Assembly (NCBI GenBank): GCA_037127315.1
Contig: JBBBDQ010000445.1
Location: 2,586,501-2,650,500, forward strand
Length of the DNA stretch: 64,000 bases
Direction: 5' to 3'
Source of the DNA: Ascarosepion bandense
Lineage: Eukaryota > Mollusca > Cephalopoda > Sepiida > Sepiidae
Below are positions 56,050-64,000 of this stretch, in pieces. The notes beneath the pieces are model-generated. The model saw nothing but the letters and a program-made list of their open reading frames with translations, made no database searches and had not been told where the DNA came from. Positions within the stretch are counted from its first letter, which is position 1. Each line of letters starts with the position of its first letter. A program made the position numbers and the translations under genes.

Positions 56050-56379
56050 TTAGCATGATTGTAATGTTAGTTCTTTAATGTGCTTGCAGTTTACTGTGGT
56101 TTCATGCCTCTGGTTTAAAAGCTTGTTACTATTCATATATTTAAAGATTTCAATTTTTTCTTGAAGACAGAGGAAACATGGTTCCTTTATAGATTTAGCT
56201 GTTCCTGCTTGTTTAAGGATTTTCCATTTAACTTTAGATGTTTTATTTTCGTCTTTGAACTTCCAAAAGTATTTGGAGAGAGATGTCATGTTTTGTTTTT
56301 CTTTGTTATTGAAGGATGAGAGGTGATTGTAAAATCGTTTTTTAAATACGTTCATGGTATTTCCGATATGTTTTTTCAT
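56050..56379 (-). pseudogene. Penelope-like GIY-YIG endonuclease C-terminal fragment
   Basis: A 109-residue open frame with KKRFYNHLSSFNNKEKQN, LSKYFWKFKDEN, VKWKILKQAG and EPCFLCLQEKIEIFKY, then LLNQRHE and CKH. This is the characteristic C-terminal pattern of Penelope-like (and related) GIY-YIG endonucleases, where CxxC and H/C residues bind metal. The GIY motif and reverse transcriptase are missing upstream. It has no internal stop, so it decayed less than its relatives. Confidence 0.78.
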
Positions 56380-56430
56380 CTTTAGGATTCTCCATGGATG
56401 AAATCGAACACATATATATCAGGGATTTCG

Positions 56431-56435
<5 letters not shown>

Positions 56436-56492
<57 letters not shown>
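56436..56492. repeat. (AC)n microsatellite
   Basis: Pure AC dinucleotide run, ~56 bp, directly beside the foldback at 56497. Confidence 0.95.
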
Positions 56493-56496
<4 letters not shown>

Positions 56497-57175
56497 TATA
56501 ATGATGATCCACGTATACTATCTTAATATGTATAGGAAAAACTACTAAAAAGTTGTAAGTTTAAAAATGTATTTTTTGACAGTATTTATTTATTTCTATT
56601 ATTATATATATATATTTGATATTTCAAACCGGCTTCGGCCTTTCATCAAAAACAAATGATTTTAAAATTTAAACTCGGAGCGTTCGTGGTGAGGAGCGTC
56701 TTTCGCGAGATGTTTACATCACGTGACGTAGAAAGCGATAGAGTTTTTGGATATTTTTAAACGAAAACCTAACGGTAATAATACTTTTAAATGTTGTTTA
56801 AAAAAATTTTTTTTTAGTGTATCTAAAAAATGTTTAACTATTGAAATATTTATAAAGATTCAAAATACCTAAATCCCTATTTTTAACCCTAGCCTATATG
56901 TATTTAATTTTAAAATTCAGTATTTTTCTTTTTTTTCTGCGTGAGTATGTGGAACTAAAATCGGAATCTATCAGTAAACATTTGCAGTTTTATAAAGATG
57001 CCCCTCACGACGAACGTTCCTAGTTTAAATTTTAAATTCATTTGTTTCTGATGAAAGGCCGAGGCCGGTCTGAGATATCAAGTATATATATATATATATA
57101 TATAATAGAAATAAATAAATACTGTCAAAAAAATACATTTTTAAACTTACAACGTTTTAGTAGTTTTTCCTATAT
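56497..57175. repeat. Foldback with paired hammerhead-like cores
   Basis: Arms of ~165 bp at 56520-56685 and 57020-57175 are inverted (TAGGAAAAACTACTAAAA, GACAGTATTTATTTATTTCT). Each holds a core: CTGATGA...GAGA on plus (57049-57075) and TTGATGA...GAAA on minus (56655-56625), with AAGGCC/GGTYT stems. The middle has GTTTACATCACGTGACG. Same family as 39815-40140. Confidence 0.65.
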
Positions 57176-57223
57176 ATATATATATATAATTTGAATATAT
57201 ATATCATTTGAACACACACACAC

Positions 57224-57275
<52 letters not shown>

Positions 57276-57278
<3 letters not shown>

Positions 57279-57378
57279 AACTAAGTTGTTGAACTCGTAG
57301 GTTTATTTACCTTTTTGTTCATGCATTTACTTTTATAAAGAGTGCTCGATACAAATGTAGAGCGTTATACTGTAATAG
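57276..57378 (-). repeat. Dispersed repeat, inverted copy of 32505-32612
   Basis: Shares GTTGAACTCGTAGGTTTATT, CATGCATTTACTTTTATAAA and ATACAAATGTAGAGCG with 32505-32612 in reverse. Confidence 0.85.
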
Positions 57379-57399
57379 TTGTTGCAATTTTTTTAAATT

Positions 57400-57545
57400 C
57401 ATAGTCTCACTGGAACTAACTGGACAAAGAACATGCTCCTCAACAGGATGTATAAAATCTAAAGACAGAACAATCATATTAGAGAAAGAGGAAATACTCC
57501 AGCAATGGGAAGAATACAGAGAAGATCTCATGAATTTAAACACAT
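57400..57545 (+). mobile_element. LINE ORF2 linker fragment (RTE-like)
   Basis: Plus frame includes GCIKSKDRTIILEKEEILQQ and WEEYREDLMN. This resembles the segment just before the reverse transcriptase in RTE/Jockey-like ORF2 proteins (...DKDG.I..E.EEI..RW.EYFE.L...). It stops at an (AT)n. Only a fragment. Confidence 0.5.
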
Positions 57546-57561
57546 TGTAACAACCATTAGA

Positions 57562-57609
<48 letters not shown>

Positions 57610-57734
57610 TCAAATGATATATACCTTGGGATAGTGATTTCCAAACTAAATAATAGTGTATTATTTACGTTGTTCGGACTGTGTTCCTCATCTTTTATCA
57701 TATATTTGAAACTCCGCTTATTTTCGGAAACTAA

Positions 57735-58345
57735 TAAAAAAATGTCCCCATCCAATGCAACCAGATGGTGAGTCTGGATGTGGTGAGTGTGTTCACCAAG
57801 GTACCCACGCTGGAGGCACTATCGGTAGTCAGGATTAGACTGGCCTCAGACTCCTCCCTAGGAGAATGTACTAGTATACTAACAGATAACCAGACTTTTT
57901 GCACACAAACATCACACATCGGAATGGGATCAGACATATCTGCAGAATGAAGGCTTAGCAATTGGCCCGCCATTATCACCATCTTTGGTTAACATATGCA
58001 TGGAATACTCTGAAGAGATGGCATCAGAAGTCGCAGCACTAACGCCAATTCTGTGGCTGAGATACGTAGATGACTCCTTCACACTCTGACCACACCAGGA
58101 AGAGGTCCAGACACTAGTTGACCATGTGAACTCAATATGCTCATCGATACACAATGACAAAATAGAACGACAGCAAACTAGCATTCCTGGATGAATTAAT
58201 ATCTCGAACAGAGAATGGGTTCAAGACATCCGTATATCGCAAGCCAACATTCACCGGACAATACTTCAACTTCATTTCCCACCACCCATTCTTTCCTAGC
58301 ACAGTTATTTTCTTGTACAAACTCCCGAGAGGGTCCTTTCTCAAT
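57735..58345 (+). mobile_element. Penelope-like reverse transcriptase relic
   Basis: The reading includes MVSLDVVSVFTKVPT, then in another frame GLAIGPPLSPSLVNI and LWLRYVDDSFTL with the YVDD catalytic box, then a stop. Later sequence matches the FRTSVYRKPTFTGQY region type. Several frameshifts and stops. 58486-58620 restarts at the DDSFTL region, a duplicated piece after an inserted AT-rich segment (58370-58482). Confidence 0.75.
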
Positions 58346-58699
58346 CACTACAATTTTAACTGAATTTGTCATATGATATAAAAATTGTCTTAGAATATAA
58401 TAATAACACAATAGATTTTATAAAAATAATAAAATGGATATTTGTTTTAATAAATAAATAGATATTAAATTTTTTAAAAAAATGAACTCCTTCACACTAT
58501 GACCACACCAGGAAGAGGTCCAGACGCTACTGGACCATGTGAACTCAATAAGATCATCGATACACAGTTCAAAATGATAAAAGAGAACAAAAACAAACTA
58601 ACATTACTGGATGTACTAATATTCATTGTCTCTTATATTTAACAGTATATGTTTAGAAAATTATTTGCTGCCTCGATACAATATATATATATAATATCT

Positions 58700-58965
58700 A
58701 CATTGGCCACACTACAAATTCGCTCTCACGGCGTCTGACGTTGCACTTTAATGAAAATTCAAATATATTCCGTCATTTAAAACAACACGGTTATCAACGC
58801 ACACTTCTGAGAAAAACGCTCGTTGATAACACGTACATACTTAAACAAGAAAATAATAAACAGAAACTAAAAATCCTCGAAGCAATCTACATTAAACAAT
58901 TTAAACCTGGTTTGAATACAATCAATTTTGATATTTCCAATAACGTACTCAAATGCCTGTAATCA
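58700..58965 (+). mobile_element. Penelope-like endonuclease C-terminal remnant
   Basis: Open frame with NIFRHLKQHGYQRTL, NTYILKQENNKQKLKILEAI and YIKQFKPGLNTINFD, the typical end of Penelope-like GIY-YIG domains, with stop at 58960. Upstream linkage to the relic at 57735-58345 is probable but they may be different elements. Confidence 0.68.
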
Positions 58966-59111
58966 GATCAGGGACCACAACGCCACTATTTTGTCACTGT
59001 CTTCGGCCATCCGCCACGGTAGGGATGGACTTATATTTTCAATTTAATTCTCTTTATTGTTAATAACTTAAATGTTCTATGTTTACTGTGTGTTAATATT
59101 TACTCTTTGAT

Positions 59112-59146
59112 AATGGCTTATGTGAGCCGAAAGCTTAAACCCGATA
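59112..59146 (+). ncRNA. Hammerhead-like remnant 3' of the Penelope fragment
   Basis: TGATAATGGCTTATGTGAGC then CGAAAGCTTA: stem GGCTT/GAGCC with loop ATGT and GAAA, closely related to 49974-50005. The CTGATGA box is damaged. Confidence 0.5.
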
Positions 59147-59149
59147 AAA

Positions 59150-59500
59150 AAATCAACAATTACTGTGATTTTTTGTTGTCTTTCAACGATATCACCATCA
59201 AGTATATCAGACGGTATGAACGGATCCTACACAAAATTAATAGACAGAACTTGTCTATATTATTTAATGAAACCTGCATTAATGAGAAAATACTGCCAAA
59301 ATACACACAATATATATGATTATACATATATATATATTGATTACGCGTTCAAAAATTCCATGCCACGTGAGCGTTAAAAAACACCGTTACGTGAGCGTTC
59401 TTAAAATACGGTAAACTGTAAAATTAGTTATTGCAAATCGCCAGAAGACACCATTCATGGTAGAAACCTAGGTCGCGTAATAACAAATTATTTACAAATG

Positions 59501-59563
<63 letters not shown>

Positions 59564-59870
59564 GAGGGTTAGGGGATGAGTGAGTGAGAAAGCGATCAAG
59601 AAAACTGTATTTAGCTGTGGATTCATTCAAAATGCGTGAAAGTGTTATAAAAGAACGAATGGCCGTTCCCTTGTGACGCTGGCCTGCTTAAAACAGATGC
59701 GCTGTTTTTCTTCAGAAATTATACCAGAAAGAAGAATGAAACGAAACATTGCTAAACCTTCCCCTTTGGAAAGTCTACTGCTTATATATGCTATTTTTTC
59801 AACGCGCAATTCCCTTCAGGACACAACCGATCATGTATCTTCACCGACTCCTTCTTCTTCATGATCTATA
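59150..59870. other. No recognised gene
   Basis: Short frames (59107-59319, 59165-59377, 59673-59864) lack known domains. An (AT)n lies at 59503-59560. Confidence 0.4.
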
Positions 59871-59877
59871 AACAGTG

Positions 59878-59878
59878 A

Positions 59879-59927
<49 letters not shown>

Positions 59928-60145
59928 CATTTTTCATCATATTTTGATTTCTGCTATGGTCGCACTACCTACCAAGTTTGCGAGAAGACCTAAGACAGGT
60001 CGTGGTGTGTTGTTATGGCTCCATTTCATGTTTTTCTATCTCCCCTATCATCCCTAGCATTACATAGACAAAGTTCTCCTTAGTGTGTGGGCTGTAATTA
60101 ATAAGACATTTTTTTGTATATCTCTTAAGCTGGGGTTTCCAGGGA
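59878..60145 (-). mobile_element. (TTA)n and retroelement 3' end, copy 1
   Basis: A TTA run (59878-59925) is followed by the 3' part of the retroelement seen at 52.2 kb (CTATGGTCGCACTACC, AAGCTGGGGTTTCCAGGGAT on plus). It stops at the next TTA array. The run probably grew from the element's (TAA)n tail. Confidence 0.75.
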
Positions 60146-61018
60146 TTATTATTATTATTATTATTATTACGGTTGTAATTATTGTTATTGCTTTTACTAT
60201 TATGATTATTGTTGTTGTTATTATTAATATTGTTATTATTGCTATCATTGTTAATAATAGTGTTATTATTGTTATTGTTGTTGTTGATATTTTTATTACT
60301 ATTGTTATTATTATTATTATTGATATTATTATTGTTGTTCTTGGTGTAGCTGTTGTTATTATTATTGTTGTTATTGTTGTTAATATTGTTGTTGTCATCG
60401 TTATTATTAATATTGTGCTTGTTATTATTATTGGCATCATTATTATTTTTGTTGTTAATGTAGTTGCTGCTATTATTATTATTATTGTTATTATTATTAT
60501 TATTATTGTTATTATTATTGTTATTATTGTTGTTGTTGTTGCTATCATTGTTATTATTATTATTATTGCTGCTGATATTATTGTAGTTTTTTTACTGTTA
60601 TTGATATTATTATTGTTATTCTTACTGTTGCTGTTGTTATTATTATTGTTGTTATTACTATTGTTAAAATTATTGTTGTTGCCATTGTTATTGATGTTAT
60701 TATTACTATTATTATTATTGTTCTTGATATTATTATTGTTGTTATTATTATTGGTACTATTATTATTTTTGTTCGTATTTTAGTTGTTATTTTTATTACT
60801 ATTATTATTGTCGTTGTTATTATATTATTTTTATTATTAGTGTTATTCTTGTTGTTGTTGCTATCATTGTTATTATTATTGTTGTTTTTATTGTTATTGT
60901 TATTATTAATATTGATATTATTATTGTTGTTCTTAGTGTTGCTGATGTTATTATTATTATTGTTGTTATTATTATTGGTATTATTGTTACTCTTGTCATC
61001 ATCGTTATTATTATGTTG
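60145..61018. repeat. Imperfect (TTA/TTG)n trinucleotide array
   Basis: About 870 bp of ATT, GTT and occasional other triplets. Frames on both strands stay open (232 residues plus, 162 minus) with poly-I/V/L/T translations. This is repeat-driven. Confidence 0.93.
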
Positions 61019-61589
61019 TCATTTTTCATCATATTTAAATTTCTGCTATGGTCGCACTACCTACCAAGTCTGCAGGAAAACCTAAGGCAGGTCGTGGTGT
61101 GTTGTTGGCTCCATTTCATGTTTTTTTTTTTCTATCTTCCCCATCATCTCTATCGTTACATAGACAAAGTTCTCTTTAGTGTGTGGGCTGTACTTAATAT
61201 GACATTTTTTTGTATATCTCTTAAGCTGGGGTTTCCAGGGATTCTTTCAATGTGTTGTTTTGTTCCATCTTTTATCATTCCAAGTGCACCTACTATCACT
61301 GTCACGATTCCTGTTTTCAATTTCCACATATTTTTCTATTTCAATTTCCAAGTCTTTATATTTTGACAATTTTTCGAATTCCTTGGTTGCTATGTTAGAA
61401 TCCGCTGGACAAACCGTATCAATTAATAAGGAAGTTTTTTTTCTTTCTGGTTTTTAACAATAATGTCCAGCCTATTTGCTTCAATTTTTCTGTCTGTGTA
61501 GATGGTGTAATCCCATAGAATGGTGACATCTTCTATTTCTGTAACCGGTGCTGGGTGATGTTCATACCAGTGTTTGTTTACATATTTTC

Positions 61590-61590
<1 letters not shown>
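61018..61590 (-). mobile_element. Retroelement 3' end, copy 2
   Basis: Longest copy. On minus, HPAPVTEIEDVTILWDYTIY and EANRLDIIVKNQKEKK, then a frameshift, then GALGMIKDGTKQHIERIPGN and PSLRDIQK, and a (TAA)-type tail at 61018. Degenerate C-terminal domain of an unnamed non-LTR-type element. Confidence 0.75.
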
Positions 61591-61630
<40 letters not shown>

Positions 61631-62165
61631 TTTTATCATAATTCGACTTCTGCTATGGTCGCACTACCTACCAAGTCTGTGGAAAGAACTAAGGCAGGTT
61701 GAGGTGTGTTGTTATGACTCCATTTCATGTTTTTTTTTATCTTCCATAACATCCTTAGCGTTACATAGACAAAGTTCTTCTTAGTGTGTGGGCTGTACTT
61801 AATAAGACAATTTTTGTATATCTCTTAAGCTGGGGTTTCCAGGGATTCTTTCAATGTGTTTTTTGTTGCATTTTTTATCATTCCAAGTGCACCTACTATC
61901 ACTGGTACGATTCTTGTTTTCAATTTCCACATTTTTTTCTATTTCAATTTCCAGGTCTTTATATTTTGACAATTTTTCAAATTCTTTGGTTGCTATCTTA
62001 CAATCCGCTGGACAAACCATATCAATTAATAGGCAAGTTTTTTTCTTTGTGGTTTTTAATGTCCGGCTTATTTGCTTCAGTTTACCTGTCAGTGTAGATG
62101 GTGTAATCCTATAGATTAGTGACATCTTCTATTTCTGTAACCGGTGCTGGGTGATGTTCATACAT
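61590..62165 (-). mobile_element. Retroelement 3' end, copy 3, with (TTA)n
   Basis: A TTA run at 61590-61630, then the same element (on minus KTCLLIDMVCPADCKIATKE, FEKLSKYKDLEIEIEK, IERIPGNPSLRDIQ). The upstream end reaches 62160 at the next TTA array. Tandem with copies 1 and 2. Confidence 0.78.
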
Positions 62166-62471
62166 ATCATTATTATTATTGTTATTAATATTATTATTGT
62201 TGTAATTATTATTGGTACTATTATTATTTTTGTCTGTATTGTAGTTGTTATTTTTATTACTATTATTATTGTTATTATTAGTGTTATTATTGTTGTTGTT
62301 TCTATCATCGTTATTATTATTGTTGTTATTGTTGTTGCTGATATTATTATTGTTGTTTTTATTGTTGTTATTATTATTATTATTAATATTATTATTGTTG
62401 TTCTTAGCGTTGCTGATGTTATTATTATTATTGTTATTATTTTTGTTAATATTGTTGCTCTTGCCATCATC

Positions 62472-62522
<51 letters not shown>

Positions 62523-62540
62523 GTTATTATTATTGTTTTT
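62165..62540. repeat. Imperfect (TTA/TTG)n trinucleotide array
   Basis: Same type as 60145-61018. The minus frame gives poly-N and the plus frames poly-I/L. Not coding. Confidence 0.93.
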
Positions 62541-62546
62541 GGTTAT

Positions 62547-62663
62547 GCTTACAGCACTTGGCATTCCCAAGCGGTCACCCATCTAAGTACGGGCCAGTCT
62601 GAACGTTGCATAACTTCGGTGATCGGAGAAGAACCGGTGTATTCAACGCGATATGACGTAAGC
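62547..62663 (-). pseudogene. 5S rRNA-derived sequence
   Basis: 117-nt reverse complement of a 5S-like unit (CGCGTTGAATACACCGGTTC, GATCACCGAAGTTATGCAAC, GGGTGACCGCTTGGGAATGC). It lies head-to-head with the SINE at 62668, unlike the collinear 5S-SINE copies near 4.8 and 13.3 kb. Confidence 0.85.
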
Positions 62664-62667
62664 GTTT

Positions 62668-62866
62668 TTGATGGATGTGCGTTGTGGTGCAGTTGATTTC
62701 TCGGAACGAGAAATCGGGGAGCCGAGTTCGAATTCCGGTTGAATGCCCTGCAGTCACTTACGCGTAAATACCACTGGGAAAGGCATTAATCAGTCCATTC
62801 TCTCCAGTTATGGGCTAAATAACAGGACAGATTGGGTTCTATAGCCTTGGCTGGCAACCAGCCTAC
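62668..62866 (+). mobile_element. 3'-truncated tRNA-derived SINE
   Basis: Head GTGCGTTGTGGTGCAGTTGA, box-B-like GTTCGAATTCC, core and the start of the 3' domain (GGCTGGCAACCAGCCTAC), then unrelated sequence. Confidence 0.88.
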
Positions 62867-62869
62867 TAG

Positions 62870-63290
62870 AGCACATAGTTGTAGGATAACTAAAGAGAAA
62901 ATGCCTACGTAAGCGCTGTGGATATCATCCAGGGCACAATGAAAGTAATAATATCACTGTTGGCCCTCCACTGCATCCCTGACTGTCTTTGGCAAGTCTC
63001 GCCTAAGTCGTGCCACCGGACCCAGATGGAATGGGAAGAGAGAGTGAAGCTGACGACTGTGCGCAACTCTCCCTCACTTAAATCTAATTAAAAGCGCAAG
63101 TCATGACTTCTACCTGGAAGTCGTGGTCTTCCTCGCCTACGAGGGACGAACATCATCATTGTTGTTATTATTATTGTTGTTATTGTTTTTTATTCTCATT
63201 CTTCATTTTATTGGTATTATTATTGTTGTTTTTCTTATTCTACCTGTTGTTAATATTATTATTGTTGTTGCTATAATTTGTATTAATTTT
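62870..63290. other. Unclassified, ends in a TTG/TTA-rich tract
   Basis: 62870-63150 is complex and GC-richer, with GTCATGACTT and GAAGTCGTGGTC forming a weak inverted repeat. No gene recognised. 63155-63290 is ATT/GTT-rich. Confidence 0.35.
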
Positions 63291-63295
63291 TATTA

Positions 63296-63458
63296 CTAGC
63301 AGTATAGCCCGGCTTATAGTACAACATATATAGTACAACTGTGTACAACTGTGTAAATTTTCAAGAAAATCGGTTCAGCTGTTTCGGAGTCTATAGGTAA
63401 CGGAAACACAGACACACACACATACACACACACTGAGACAAAGTTCCATTTATAAATA

Positions 63459-63463
<5 letters not shown>
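63296..63463 (-). mobile_element. Helitron family A, short internally deleted copy
   Basis: On minus it starts near TAAACTTATTTATAAATGG, keeps AAACAGCTGAACCGATTTTC, and ends in CTAG (63299-63296) followed by T. The terminal hairpin is damaged (only GCCGGGCTATACTG remains). Confidence 0.78.
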
Positions 63464-63522
<59 letters not shown>

Positions 63523-63739
63523 TCCGGTATATATCAAAAGGGAACACAAAACGTCTTATCCAGAGATTAAACTCAGCTCACTGATACCATTTCATGATTT
63601 ATTTAAATCCTAAGTCAATGTATTATTCCTTTAAACTTGCTTTGGAATCTTCACCTCTAGTGAGTTGGAAATGATAAATTTAACCTGTGTGCTAAGGTGT
63701 AGGTCAATAGTTTCGAGATCTATATTCCAGACAATTCTA

Positions 63740-64000
63740 AAGTTAAGTGCCATACGTGAAACACGCTTGGAGGATCATGTCTAGAAAGAGACATGACTGA
63801 CTGGGCAGAAGTTTATCCCGCAGTAGGTTGCCATTGCTTTCTGCTCTAGATTGCTTACCAGCCAAGGCTATAGAACCCAATCTGTCCTGCTATTTAACCC
63901 ATAACTGGAAGGAAGAGACGGATTCTTTCCCAAGGGTATTTGCGCGTAAGTGAATACAATGGATTCACCTGGAATTCGAACTCGGCTCCCCGGCTTCTCG
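63740..64000 (-). mobile_element. tRNA-derived SINE, cut by the window end
   Basis: Tail AAGTTAAGTGCCATACGTG on plus, domain GTTGCCATTGCTTTCTGC, core and box-B-like GGAATTCGAACTCGGC. The head lies beyond 64000. Confidence 0.9.

Larger units (their letters stand above)
54690..56379 (-). mobile_element. Penelope-like element, 3' half
   Basis: Minus strand: the endonuclease-end coding region (56379-56050), a ~1.3-kb AT-rich 3' region, and a terminal hammerhead-like motif (54735-54690). The 3' region holds two diverged tandem units of ~410 bp (54747-55155 and 55156-55570; TGGTCAGTTG, GACAGATTTAACATTAGCA). Truncated at the 5' side near an (AC)n. Confidence 0.75.

Noticed and set aside
60060..60783. 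Long poly-I/V/L and poly-T/I frames
   Set aside because: Products of an imperfect TTA/TTG trinucleotide array.
62109..62582. Asparagine-rich prion-like protein on minus
   Set aside because: Poly-N arises from the AAT repeat; the ends read into SINE/5S and retroelement sequence.

Overview
This window looks like intergenic, repeat-saturated DNA from an animal, most likely a mollusc and perhaps a cephalopod. The evidence is tRNA-derived SINEs with a shared core, Penelope-like retroelements, non-LTR retroelement 3' ends, Tc1/mariner and Helitron ends, 5S rRNA-derived repeats and very many microsatellites. The taxon is an inference from repeat style only. I find no confident intact host protein gene. 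Most long open frames come from (AT)n, (ATCT)n, (TTA)n or minisatellite sequence.

Layout. 1-6.8 kb: compound ATCT microsatellite, a foldback with hammerhead-like cores, and two copies of a composite 5S-tRNA SINE. 6.8-12.15 kb: a satellite of 90-bp monomers with a 441-bp five-monomer higher-order repeat near its right end. 12.2-15.1 kb: a ~105-bp minisatellite split by a Helitron and a SINE, both with clean insertion borders. 15.3-20.3 kb: LINE 3' ends, a SINE split by a solo LTR, a long perfect hairpin and a tandem SINE tail. 20.3-24.2 kb: an 83-bp minisatellite carrying a solo LTR and several LINE tails. 24.2-33.7 kb: foldbacks, a tRNA-like foldback family, a second solo LTR, a complete-looking type I hammerhead ribozyme motif (29440-29495, minus strand), a Helitron, and tandem LINE 3'UTR units. 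33.9-37.4 kb: a possible HTH relic, AT-rich DNA and a duplicated segment. 37.5-40.8 kb: a 69-bp satellite, a Tc1/mariner-type element holding SINE and Penelope sequence, and two more hammerhead-like foldbacks. 41-51.1 kb: LINE ORF2 3' ends, a Tc1 relic, three Helitrons, and a second copy of the 38-39.6 kb segment. 51.3-59.2 kb: SINEs, a (TAA)n-tailed retroelement fragment, and fragments of two further Penelope-like elements. 59.9-64 kb: TTA-type trinucleotide arrays seeded between tandem retroelement 3' ends, a 5S copy, SINEs and a Helitron end.

How it works together. Nothing here forms a host pathway. The coherent story is layered transposition: several insertions can be ordered because they split older repeats. 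The strongest biological signal is self-cleaving-ribozyme-like sequence tied to Penelope-type elements, often as inverted pairs able to form long RNA hairpins.
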